DNA of 33,410 bases from Chromatiaceae bacterium (GTDB taxonomy: Bacteria > Pseudomonadota > Gammaproteobacteria > Chromatiales > Chromatiaceae), in NCBI GenBank assembly GCA_020851955.1, contig JADZBU010000345.1:1-33410 (forward strand). Direction: 5' to 3'. A program made the translations under genes and the position numbers. Of the stretch, positions 12,495 to 20,145 are shown piece after piece; the first letter of the stretch is position 1, and each line of letters starts with the position of its first letter. The notes beneath the pieces are model-generated. The model was given only the letters and a program-made list of their open reading frames with translations. It made no database searches and was not told the origin of the DNA.

Positions 12495-12764
12495 GTGCCT
12501 ACCATTTCGATGTTCTACGGAATTCTTGTCTTGATGTATTTCTATGACAATAAGAAGCATAGCACTCCGCATATCCACGCGGAGTATGCAGAATACGAGG
12601 CAACCATCGCCATTGAGGATGGTTCTGTTCTCGGTGGCGACCTGCCACCAGCCAAGATGAAGCTGGTGCAGGCATGGATCGAAATACACCGGGACGACCT
12701 GATGGTGGACTGGCGGTTGGCCGTTTCGGGTGAACCTGTATTCAAGATTGACCCATTGCGATAG
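12495..12764 (+). CDS. DUF4160 domain protein
   Basis: An 89-residue protein of the DUF4160 family. The pattern MPTISMFYGILVLMYFYDN followed by KHSTPHIHAEYAEYEATIAI, with its His-rich PHIH motif, is characteristic. The GTG start at 12495 has AGGAG six bases upstream. Base composition is clearly lower in GC than the flanking genes, consistent with horizontal acquisition. It is paired with a DUF2442 gene whose ribosome binding site overlaps its stop codon. The pair recurs widely in bacteria, often considered toxin-antitoxin-like, but no activity is established to my knowledge. Confidence 0.85.
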   Translation: MPTISMFYGILVLMYFYDNKKHSTPHIHAEYAEYEATIAIEDGSVLGGDLPPAKMKLVQAWIEIHRDDLMVDWRLAVSGEPVFKIDPLR

Positions 12765-12773
12765 GAGGTCTTG

Positions 12774-13007
12774 GTGGACAAAATAGTAAAAGCCATCCCC
12801 CTCGAAAATCATCTGATTGAAATTCAGACGAGTAGTGGTATTTCTGGGATCTTTGACGTCAAACCCTACTTGGGGGGAAGCGCATTTAAAGAGCTTCAGA
12901 ATGAATCCTATTTTCGTAAGGTGCGGCCCGTGCGTCATGGCATTGCATGGCCACATGAGCAGGATTTCAGCGCAGACACCATTATCTGGGATATTCAAAA
13001 TGCCTAA
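12774..13007 (+). CDS. DUF2442 domain protein
   Basis: A 77-residue DUF2442-family protein with the usual core: IEIQTSSGISGIFDVKPYL, then GSAFKELQNESYFRKVRPV and the ending GIAWPHEQDFSADTIIWD. GTG at 12774 is preferred over TTG at 12771 because AGGAGG (12763-12768) lies five bases before it and only two before the TTG. That ribosome binding site overlaps the TAG stop of the DUF4160 gene, so the two are translated as a coupled pair. DUF2442 proteins are thought to bind DNA or the partner protein, but this is not established. Confidence 0.85.
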   Translation: MDKIVKAIPLENHLIEIQTSSGISGIFDVKPYLGGSAFKELQNESYFRKVRPVRHGIAWPHEQDFSADTIIWDIQNA

Positions 13008-13031
13008 CCAGGTGCCGCATTCGGACGGCAA

Positions 13032-13231
13032 TCATTGAACCGCCGCCGCGAAGTCCGGGTGGCGCTTGGCCAGGTGATTGGCCAGTTTGGCCAGGGTCTT
13101 GGTCGGCCCGATGCCCACCCCCACCGTCAGAGCAGTCTATTGCAGCACCCACGCCCGCAGGGCCAGATCCAGGGCGGTCAGGCCCGCGGCCTCCCCTGGC
13201 TGAAGCGCAGAATGGACTCGTCCATGTAAAG
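13032..13231 (-). pseudogene. umuC: Decayed umuC (DNA polymerase V / Y-family) fragment
   Basis: The minus strand holds three pieces of a UmuC-like catalytic core in three successive frames: LYMDESILRFSQG (about 13228-13190, matching the YSIDE catalytic motif region), GLTALDLALRAWVLQ then a stop (TAG at 13138-13140), and TVGVGIGPTKTLAKLANHLA continuing to a TGA (13032-13034). This corresponds to about 65 residues of the roughly 420-residue protein. Both ends are missing and at least two frameshifts are present, so it is a dead remnant. No umuD is nearby. Confidence 0.72.
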
Positions 13232-13409
13232 CGCCTATTTGGCCGCCCTTCAAAGCGATCCTGGCACCCATGCCTTCAGGCCCGGCACCCGCTTTGCCGA
13301 GGTCCTGGATCTCTACATTTTTGATCGTGAATTACGCCTGTTAGTCCCCCGGATGCCATTGAGCGGGTCGAGGTTTCGGTGCGCGGCCAATGCGCTTACC
13401 AACTGGCAT

Positions 13410-14186
13410 CTAGTCGAGGATTCCCATGACCTTCAGGCTTGCCCGGGTCAGTGCCTGGCGCTGGGGCAGGCCCGCCTTGCCGTCCATGTCCATGTTCATG
13501 GCGAAGATCCAGGTCACACCCGGCTGCTCGAGATACCCGACATACCACCCGATCTGGGGCGTGGACCGCGCGGCCCAGCCCGTCTTGGCGCGCAGGGAGT
13601 AGCCCTCGCCCGGCTCCACCAGCATCACCGCGCGCAGACCCTCATAGGCTGACGCGGCATAGGGCAGGGTCCGCAGGATCACCTGCCGCAGGAAGTTGAC
13701 CTGCTCCCTGGCGCTGACGGTGAGGGCGCCATCGAGCCAGAAGGTGGTCTCCTCGGCGGGCTCCTGGAGCTGGCCGTAGTCCGCGCGCGCCAGATGCACC
13801 CGGTAACGCTCGCCGCCGATCCGCCGGGCCAGTTCCTGATAGCACCAGACGCAGGAGGCCGCATAGGCACTCTTGAGGGTGTGATCCTGGTTCCAGTCGG
13901 GCCAGTCGTGGACACGTCCATCCCAGCGGATCACCTCGTCTTGCGCGGTGATCACCCCCTCGTCCAGTGCGATCAGGGTGTTGAAGATCTTGAAGGTCGA
14001 CGCCGCGGGAAACCGCCGTTGCGCCCTCGGCTCGTTGTGCACAAAGGTCCTGCTGCCATCGAGGGTGGCAATCACCAGCGTGCCCTCGACGCCAGCCGCC
14101 GAGAACAGGCGGGCGATATCCGGTTCTTCAGCCTGGATTTGTCCGGCAACCAAGATGGCGCAGAGGAGCGTGAGTAGGGGTCGCAT
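13410..14186 (-). CDS. Class D (OXA-type) beta-lactamase-like serine hydrolase
   Basis: A 258-residue periplasmic serine hydrolase of the class D beta-lactamase family. The start at 14186 begins a signal peptide (MRPLLTLLCAILVAGQIQA). Family motifs are Ser63-Thr-Phe-Lys66 in PAASTFKIF (nucleophile and the lysine carbamylated in the family), Ser111-Cys-Val113, Tyr137-Gly-Gln139 where class D normally has YGN, TFWLDGAL with Trp150, and Lys201-Thr-Gly203. Length is normal for OXA enzymes (about 250-275). Alternative starts at 14219 and 14270 would extend the N-terminus. Whether it hydrolyses beta-lactams cannot be told from sequence alone. It stands alone; no LysR-type regulator is adjacent. Confidence 0.88.
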   Translation of the reverse strand: MRPLLTLLCAILVAGQIQAEEPDIARLFSAAGVEGTLVIATLDGSRTFVHNEPRAQRRFPAASTFKIFNTLIALDEGVITAQDEVIRWDGRVHDWPDWNQDHTLKSAYAASCVWCYQELARRIGGERYRVHLARADYGQLQEPAEETTFWLDGALTVSAREQVNFLRQVILRTLPYAASAYEGLRAVMLVEPGEGYSLRAKTGWAARSTPQIGWYVGYLEQPGVTWIFAMNMDMDGKAGLPQRQALTRASLKVMGILD

Positions 14187-14411
14187 GGGCGTTGCGGATG
14201 GGGTGGTCGGTGGCGACATGATACGGCAACCTGGCGCGGGGTCGGGTAACCAGGCGCTTTTCCGCCCCAAGGCGCCGCGCAGCTTGCCTTCCTGTGGGGG
14301 ACGAGGCGGGTCACGCCGTCTAGCCCGGGCCTAACCCGGTACGCCAGCGCGTCTCGGTCTGCTGTTCCTGGCTCTCCTGCGCCGGGGGGATTGTGCCTGA
14401 TCGCTGCCCCT

Positions 14412-15074
14412 TCACCCCGCCAGCGGCGCCATCAAGTCCGCTCCTTCCTCAGCCACCCGATTCACGCGCTGACTGACCGGCCAGCAGCGCAGCGCCTCCT
14501 CGGGTGCCTGCACCAGCAAGGCCTGGGCCGCCGCCACCGGGCCATCCAGCCAGGTCCCCCAGGCGCGCGGCGCCAGGATCAGCGGCATCCGCTCATGCAC
14601 CGGCGCCACCCGGGCATTGGCGGCGGTGGTCAGGATGCAGCAGGTCCGTAACAGGCCGCCATCCGGGGCCCGCCACCACTCCCAGAGCCCCCCCAGTGCC
14701 AGGACCTGGCCCTGGGGGTCGCTGAAGAAAAAGGGCTGCTTTGTCCGCCCCTGGGCCTGCCACTCGTAAAAGCCATTAACGGGGATCAGACAGCGGCGTT
14801 GCCGGAAGGCCTCCCGAAAGGCGCGCTGGGTCAGCACCGTCTCGCTCCGGGCATTGATGGGCCGCGGGCCGTCGGTCGGGTCCAGGCGCCAATGAGGCAC
14901 CAGCCCCCAGCGCAGCAAATGGAGCACCCGGGCCCCCGCCGGCGACCGCCGCACCACGGCGATGTCCGTGGCCGGGGCGATATTGGCGCGCGGCGCCAGG
15001 TCCGGGCATTCCGCCAGGCCAAAGACGCGGGTCAGTTCCTCGGGGCTACGGGCAAGGGCGAAGCGGCCACACAT
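14412..15074 (-). CDS. SRAP domain protein (YedK/HMCES), abasic-site crosslinking
   Basis: A 220-residue SRAP protein, which forms a covalent thiazolidine link with abasic sites in single-stranded DNA. The ATG at 15074 is chosen over the GTG at 15080 because the nucleophile Cys2 (MCGRFAL) must become N-terminal after Met removal. Other active-site elements are Asn75 and Arg77 (RPINARSET), Glu104 (NGFYEWQ) and His160 (PVHERMP). Length is typical (about 220-230). It is convergent in neither direction with a repair gene and seems to be a single gene. Confidence 0.95.
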   Translation of the reverse strand: MCGRFALARSPEELTRVFGLAECPDLAPRANIAPATDIAVVRRSPAGARVLHLLRWGLVPHWRLDPTDGPRPINARSETVLTQRAFREAFRQRRCLIPVNGFYEWQAQGRTKQPFFFSDPQGQVLALGGLWEWWRAPDGGLLRTCCILTTAANARVAPVHERMPLILAPRAWGTWLDGPVAAAQALLVQAPEEALRCWPVSQRVNRVAEEGADLMAPLAG

Positions 15075-15236
15075 GCCCACTAGTTTAGCCCGCTTCCGGC
15101 CTCACCCCACCCCCGGCAACGCCTTCCACCGGCTCGTATCAGCTGGCGACAACCGCTCCCGCCGCATCCGCCACGGCTGCCCCCCGGCCCCGCCCTTCGA
15201 ATTAACAAAACCCGCCAAGACTATTACCGCGCAGGA

Positions 15237-15255
15237 TACTCCCTTCAATGGAGTA
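15237..15255. promoter_or_regulatory. Inverted repeat, possible operator
   Basis: TACTCC - 7 bases - GGAGTA, a perfect 6-bp inverted repeat in the AT-richer part of the intergenic region, about 200 bases upstream of the subtilase start. It could be an operator or simply chance; no regulator is identifiable. Confidence 0.25.
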
Positions 15256-15308
15256 GATTTACTCATTGTTAAATCCTCTCCTATGGCTAGCATTCTTCTG
15301 CGAGTGCA

Positions 15309-15334
15309 CCCACGCGGCATCCGCGTGGGATTTT
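15309..15334 (+). terminator. Perfect 9-bp hairpin upstream of the subtilase
   Basis: CCCACGCGG - CAT - CCGCGTGGG followed by ATTTT. The stem is strong but the T run is short, and it lies about 125 bases before the subtilase ATG with no plus-strand gene ending nearby. It may act as a 5'-leader structure or attenuator rather than a terminator. Confidence 0.4.
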
Positions 15335-15456
15335 GGCGGTATTTAACCGAAAACCACATGATGTTCCGGAAGTTTTTTTTCATGGGATTGGCCTGCGATA
15401 AGGCTAGCGGCCGACCCCAAAGTGTTCCTAACTCCCACAACGAGGAGAGCAACAGT

Positions 15457-18400
15457 ATGAAATCGAAATGGCTGCATGGTGTGTTGAGCGCGGCGCTGGC
15501 GGCGGGCGTGGCGAGCCCGGTTTTCGGCCAGCGGGACGCGGCGATCCGGTTCGAGGGGCGAGCCGTACCCGCTGCGATCGCGGAGCTGAAACTGGAGGCA
15601 CCGGTGACCGCGACCGGAATTACCCCCGGTGTGCTCGACCGGAGCCTCGTCGGCGCCGTCGGTACCAACCGCGTGATCATTCGCCTGTCGGCCGATTCGG
15701 CGGCGATCGCCTTCGCCAAGGGTGCTGACACGGCCCAGGCCAAGGAGGCCGCCAAGGCCCAGCAGGAAGCGTTCCTTGGCAGCGTACGTGCCCTCGACCC
15801 AAAGGCGCGCCTGATCGGCCGGGCGCAGTCGGTGCTGAACGCCGTTTTCGTTGAAGTGGATGCCGCGGCCCTGCCGGAGCTCGCGAAGGATCCGCGCGTC
15901 ATGCGCATCGCGCCCGTAGCGGACTACCAGCTCCACTTGTCCGAAACGGTGCCTTACATTGGCGCCACGAAGGTGCAGTCGTTGGGCTACGACGGTAAGG
16001 GCATCAAGGTGGCGGTGCTCGACAGCGGCATCGACTACCTGCACGCCGCACTCGGTGGATCGGGCAACCCGGCGGATTTCGCGGGTAACGATCCGAGCAT
16101 CATCGAGCCGGGCAGCTTCCCCACGGCGAAGGTCGTCGCCGGCTATGACTTCACCGGCTCGGTGTGGCCGAACGGCCCCGAGACGCCCGATCCCGATCCG
16201 CTGGACGACGGCCCGGGAGGTGGCCACGGTACGCACGTTGCCCACATCATCGCCGGCACGGGCGGCGTTGCCCCGGGCGCGAGCCTCTATGCGGTGAAGG
16301 TGTGCTCGTCGGTGTCAACCTCGTGCTCCGGTATTGCGCTGATCCAGGGCATGGATTTCTCCGCGGACCCCAACGGCGACGGCAAGTTCAACGACCGCGT
16401 CGACATCATCAACATGTCGCTCGGTTCTTCCTATGGACAACCCTTCGACGACGACCTTTCCGCCGCGGTGGATGCGGCGACCTCGCTGGGTATCCTCACG
16501 GTGGCGTCGGCCGGAAACGGCTCCGACAAGCCTTTCGTCAACGGCACGCCGGCGGCCGCGAAGACGGCGCTTTCGGTCGCGCAGACCGCCATGCCCAGCG
16601 CCTTCCTGCCGCTGATGCAGATCACCGCGCCAACCGACATCGCCGGCAGTTTCCCGGCCGTGTTTCAGCCATGGTCGGCCCCGCTGACAGCGGGAATCGA
16701 GGCGCCCGTGCAATACGGCGACGGTGCCGGCGGCAATCAACTCGGCTGCGCGCCGTTCGGGACGGACGCGCTGGCGGGCAAGATCGCCCTCATCGATCGC
16801 GGTGCTTGCACCTTCACCCTGAAGATCAAAAACGTCAACGACGGCGGCGGGCTGATTGGCATCATCGGACTGGTCGCGCCCGGTGATCCGTTCGAAGGCG
16901 GCGACGGCGGCGATCGTCCCATCACGATTCCCGGCTACATGGTCAGCCAATGGGTGTCGGCCCGCCTGAAGAGCGCGCTGCCTAACACGGTCGTGCGTTT
17001 CGATCCGGCGGTCGGCTTTCCGCTGGCGGGCTCGATGGTCGGCAGTTCCTCGCGGGGCCCGCAGCACGAGGACACGATGCTGATCAAGCCGGAGATCGGC
17101 GCGCCGGGCGCATCCGTCTCGGCCATTGCCGGCACGGGCACCGAAGAGGGGCCCTTCGGCGGCACCTCGGGAGCGGCGCCGATGGTGGCCGGTTCGGCCG
17201 CGCTGATTTTCCAGGCCTATGGGGGCAGCAAGGCCACGGCAAAGGGCAGGCCGCCTGGCAAGGCGCTCGGTCTGGGCCTGACACCGCTGGAGGTCAAGGC
17301 GCTGCTGATGACCAACGGCGAGACCGACATCGTCAATGATGCCCTGACCGGAGCGCTCGCCCCCATAACCCGCATTGGCGGCGGCGAAGTGCGCGTCGAT
17401 CAGGCGCTAGCGGCGCCGGTGGTCGCCTGGGATCAGGACGTGCCGACCGGTGCGCTCGGCTTCGGCTTCGTCGATGTCGCTGACGGGACCGTCACCTTGA
17501 AGAAGACCGTCGAGATCCGCAACCTCGACAACAAGACTCACCGCTACACCGTGACGCCGACGTTCCGTTTCGCCGACGACGCCGCGAATGGGGCGGTGAC
17601 CGTGAGTGCGCCGGCGCGGGTCACGGTCAAGCCTGGTCAGGGCAGACCGACCACCTTCGAGGTGACCCTGACCATCGACGGCGCCAAGCTGCGCGGCAAC
17701 TTCATGAACTCGGGCAGTGGCGGCGCCGACCCCGCCACCTTGACCACCAACGAGTACGACGGCTACCTCGTTCTGGATGACGGCAAGCACCCGATCCATC
17801 TCGCCTGGCACGTGCTGCCGCGCCAGGCCGCCCGTGTCGAGCCGTCCACCACCGCCATCCTGCCGGGATCCTTCCCGCAGGTCATCGGGCTCAACAATAC
17901 CGGCGTCGGCAGGGCGCAGAACGATGCCTACTCGCTGTTGGCGGTCAGCGACAACCTGGCCGAAGGCGGTCGCGGCCAGCAGTCGCCGACTCCGGACATC
18001 CGCGCGGTGGGCATCAACACCTTCCCGGTGCCGGCGGGCTACTGCTCGGCGAATGAGTCCTTCATCTGGGCGTTCGCGGTCAACACCTGGGAGCGCCAGC
18101 AGCATTTGCTGCCCGTAAGCCACGAGATCTATCTCGACACGAATAAAGACGGGACCGACGACTACGTCGTTCTCAATCGCGATGTTTCGGGCCTGGGTAC
18201 GATCACCGACGGCCGTCAGGTGAGCTGGGTGGTGAAGCTGGCCACGGGCTTGGCCACTGCCTTCTTCTATGCCGAGCATTCGACCAGCACGGGCAACACG
18301 GTGCTCTACAGCTGCGGCGAGCAGCTTGGCCTGACGGGCACGGACATGCTGGGTACGCAGGTCGACATGGCCGTCCATGCCCAGGACTTCTACTACGGCG

Positions 18401-18642
18401 GTCCGGGGGATGTTGTCGAAGGGCTGACCGTCACCCCGCTTGGCGAGCGCTTCTACGGCGTACCGCGCGATGTGCCAGGCAACACGCAGGATGAGGCCGG
18501 CCTTGCCGTATACGACTCTGGACAGTTCCCGGGCAATTCGCCCGAGCTTGGCCTGATGTTGTTCACCAACGGCGATCGTGGTTCGGGCTTCCACGGTGGG
18601 GCAACCCCGGCGACGGAAGCCCTGTTGTTCATGGCGCCATAG
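15457..18642 (+). CDS. Large secreted subtilisin-like serine protease (S8 family)
   Basis: A 1061-residue exported protease. The ATG at 15457 has GAGGAG nine bases upstream and begins a signal peptide cleaved near VFGQ (residue 25). An inhibitor-like propeptide (about 70-160) precedes the catalytic domain: Asp189 (VAVLDSGID), His257 (GGHGTHVAHIIAG), oxyanion Asn354 (SAGNGSD) and Ser571 (GGTSGAAPMVAGSAALI). The serine motif is GTSGA rather than the usual GTSMA. A protease-associated (PA) domain is inserted at about 405-515 (GKIALIDRGACTF is its hallmark), the lactocepin/cucumisin-type layout. About 450 C-terminal residues contain beta-rich, possibly Fn3-like segments and no visible anchor. It is followed by its own terminator and probably is monocistronic. 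Confidence 0.92.
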   Translation: MKSKWLHGVLSAALAAGVASPVFGQRDAAIRFEGRAVPAAIAELKLEAPVTATGITPGVLDRSLVGAVGTNRVIIRLSADSAAIAFAKGADTAQAKEAAKAQQEAFLGSVRALDPKARLIGRAQSVLNAVFVEVDAAALPELAKDPRVMRIAPVADYQLHLSETVPYIGATKVQSLGYDGKGIKVAVLDSGIDYLHAALGGSGNPADFAGNDPSIIEPGSFPTAKVVAGYDFTGSVWPNGPETPDPDPLDDGPGGGHGTHVAHIIAGTGGVAPGASLYAVKVCSSVSTSCSGIALIQGMDFSADPNGDGKFNDRVDIINMSLGSSYGQPFDDDLSAAVDAATSLGILTVASAGNGSDKPFVNGTPAAAKTALSVAQTAMPSAFLPLMQITAPTDIAGSFPAVFQPWSAPLTAGIEAPVQYGDGAGGNQLGCAPFGTDALAGKIALIDRGACTFTLKIKNVNDGGGLIGIIGLVAPGDPFEGGDGGDRPITIPGYMVSQWVSARLKSALPNTVVRFDPAVGFPLAGSMVGSSSRGPQHEDTMLIKPEIGAPGASVSAIAGTGTEEGPFGGTSGAAPMVAGSAALIFQAYGGSKATAKGRPPGKALGLGLTPLEVKALLMTNGETDIVNDALTGALAPITRIGGGEVRVDQALAAPVVAWDQDVPTGALGFGFVDVADGTVTLKKTVEIRNLDNKTHRYTVTPTFRFADDAANGAVTVSAPARVTVKPGQGRPTTFEVTLTIDGAKLRGNFMNSGSGGADPATLTTNEYDGYLVLDDGKHPIHLAWHVLPRQAARVEPSTTAILPGSFPQVIGLNNTGVGRAQNDAYSLLAVSDNLAEGGRGQQSPTPDIRAVGINTFPVPAGYCSANESFIWAFAVNTWERQQHLLPVSHEIYLDTNKDGTDDYVVLNRDVSGLGTITDGRQVSWVVKLATGLATAFFYAEHSTSTGNTVLYSCGEQLGLTGTDMLGTQVDMAVHAQDFYYGGPGDVVEGLTVTPLGERFYGVPRDVPGNTQDEAGLAVYDSGQFPGNSPELGLMLFTNGDRGSGFHGGATPATEALLFMAP

Positions 18643-18721
18643 CGAGCCCGCTCCCTCGGTCCCAGCAAGTCCCGTGTGCCCGCAAGGGCATAGGGGAGGG
18701 GCCAAGGGCAGGCAGAGAAGC

Positions 18722-18752
18722 GCGAAGCCCCGGATCAGGGGCTTCGCTTTTT
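18722..18752 (+). terminator. Intrinsic terminator after the subtilase
   Basis: A perfect 10-bp stem GCGAAGCCCC (18722-18731) / GGGGCTTCGC (18738-18747) with a 6-base loop, followed by five T residues (18748-18752), 80 bases after the subtilase stop. Confidence 0.92.
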
Positions 18753-18811
18753 GATCGCTTGGTTCGCCGCGCCGGGTGTCAGCGCCCACTAAGTGACTGA
18801 AGGAAGCCACG

Positions 18812-18989
18812 GAATTTGGCTTTGTTTCATAATTTCGCCTTTTCAACGCCCACGCCGATGGCTGGCCAGGGCGGAAAAGTTGGCTTTGTTTGGTAGTTGG
18901 GACCTTTCAGCGCCCCTCGCTGGCTGGTCAGCAACGCAAGAATTGGCTTCGTTTCGTAGTTGGAAGGGCTCGCGCCCGCGTGGCTAGCC
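18812..18989. repeat. Three imperfect tandem copies of a ~64-bp unit
   Basis: The core TTGGCTTTGTTT (or TTGGCTTCGTTT) begins at 18816, 18880 and 18943, a period of 63-64 bases. Each copy continues with a TAGTT-like block, a CGCCC block and a TGGCTGGYCAG-like block; the third is slightly shorter. Copies differ at many positions, so it is not a recent duplication. No open frame uses it and no known repeat family is recognised. Confidence 0.7.
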
Positions 18990-19104
18990 TTTTCCAAGGT
19001 TCTTTACTCGCCCCATCACCCTGTCCCCTAAGCGGATACCGATCTGCTCGCCCCGCCCCCGGCGGCATTCGATGCCTCCCGTTCCTCCCCGCAACCCTGG
19101 CGGA

Positions 19105-20145
19105 TCAGAACATCGCCGTCGTGCGCTCCAGGAACCAGAACACCGCCAATGAGCCGATGGCGTAGCTGGGGAGCTGGCGAACCGCCGTCGGCAAGCGCCG
19201 CGGAACCCTGCGCAGGCCGGCCGCCGCAGTCAGGATGACCGCAACGCACAGGAGCTGTCCGACCTCGATGCCGAGGTTGAATGTGGCCAGTGCGAGCGGG
19301 ATCTCGTGTGCCGGCAGGCCGATCTCGGTCAGGGCGCCCGCGAAGCCGAGGCCATGCAGTAGACCGAACGCGAAGGCCATGGCCCACGGAAACCGCTTGA
19401 TCCAGGTCTCGGGCCCCTGCCCACGCCCGGCACGGGCCAACTCCACGGCGACAACGACGATGGTCAGCGCGATCAAGGCCTCGACGGGATGCGACGGCAC
19501 CTTGACCACACCCAGCACGGCGAGCGCGAGGGTGACGCTGTGCCCGGCGGTGAAGGCGGTGATGGTCCAGAACAACCGTCGATGGCCAGGCACGAGCAGA
19601 ACGAGTCCGAGCACGAACAGCAGGTGGTCGAGACCGCCGAGGATGTGCGCGAAGCCGAGGAGGAGATAGTCGCGCAGGATGTCGAGTCGACCGGCGCTTT
19701 CCGGAACGGTCAAGGTGGGTGCGTCGCCGCGCAGGACCGCCTGGATCAAGCGCCCGTCGGCCAGGTGGATGCGCAGCACGGCATCGGTGCGGCGCTCGCG
19801 CAGGCCGTTGACACCGATCACCGAGCCGACCAGGCCGGTATCGCCGCACCGGACGCTCCAGCGCAGCGTCAGGCGCGAGCCCGCTCGGCTCGCAACCGGC
19901 TCGGCCAGGGGTTGGCAGGCCGCGGGGAGGATGGCCCGCAGGGGCACCTCCGCGGTCCGGGACACCGGCAATCGCCAGAGCACGTCGAGCGTCCCCGTCG
20001 GCGACTCCCGAATCTCCAGTAGCGCCGGGTCGAGCGGATGGGCGACAAGGCTCGATGCCGCGCCACCCAGCCACAAGAGCAGTGTCCACAGGACGATCGC
20101 CCCTGCGGACATCCCCGGCACCTGGCGCCGGGGGGTCGCTGTCAC
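19105..20145 (-). CDS. HupE/UreJ-like membrane protein
   Basis: A 346-residue membrane protein of the HupE/UreJ_2 group. The N-terminal signal-anchor (about 12-35) is followed by a periplasmic domain (about 36-155, starting HPLDPALLEIRE). Then come about six transmembrane helices carrying the family histidine motifs GFAHILGGLDHLLFVLGL, TAGHSVTLALAVLG and FGLLHGLGFAGAL. HupE and UreJ are linked to nickel uptake for hydrogenase and urease; this longer group, with the extra soluble domain, has no proven substrate, and no hydrogenase or urease gene is nearby. Its start overlaps the stop of the prolyl-isomerase gene by four bases, so the two are coupled. Confidence 0.86.
   Translation of the reverse strand: MTATPRRQVPGMSAGAIVLWTLLLWLGGAASSLVAHPLDPALLEIRESPTGTLDVLWRLPVSRTAEVPLRAILPAACQPLAEPVASRAGSRLTLRWSVRCGDTGLVGSVIGVNGLRERRTDAVLRIHLADGRLIQAVLRGDAPTLTVPESAGRLDILRDYLLLGFAHILGGLDHLLFVLGLVLLVPGHRRLFWTITAFTAGHSVTLALAVLGVVKVPSHPVEALIALTIVVVAVELARAGRGQGPETWIKRFPWAMAFAFGLLHGLGFAGALTEIGLPAHEIPLALATFNLGIEVGQLLCVAVILTAAAGLRRVPRRLPTAVRQLPSYAIGSLAVFWFLERTTAMF

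Larger units (their letters stand above)
15075..15456. other. Divergent intergenic region between SRAP gene and subtilase
   Basis: About 380 bases without a recognised gene. It holds the inverted repeat at 15237-15255 and the strong hairpin at 15309-15329 (both listed separately), and ends with the GAGGAG ribosome binding site (15442-15447) of the subtilase. An upstream extension of the subtilase frame runs through it, but it lacks a plausible signal sequence and is not used. Confidence 0.55.
18643..19104. other. Intergenic region between convergent subtilase and HupE-like gene
   Basis: About 460 bases holding only the terminator and the ~64-bp tandem repeats described above. From 18990 to 19104 nothing is recognised; no terminator for the minus-strand HupE-like gene stands out. 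Confidence 0.5.

Noticed and set aside
13239-13409. Possible extra gene fragment on the plus strand between the umuC remnant and the beta-lactamase-like gene
   Set aside because: The frame continues antisense into the beta-lactamase-like gene, and nothing in the unique part is recognisable.
17407-18846. 479-residue minus-strand frame opposite the subtilase C-terminal part
   Set aside because: Antisense of a clear gene; no domain and no ribosome binding site.
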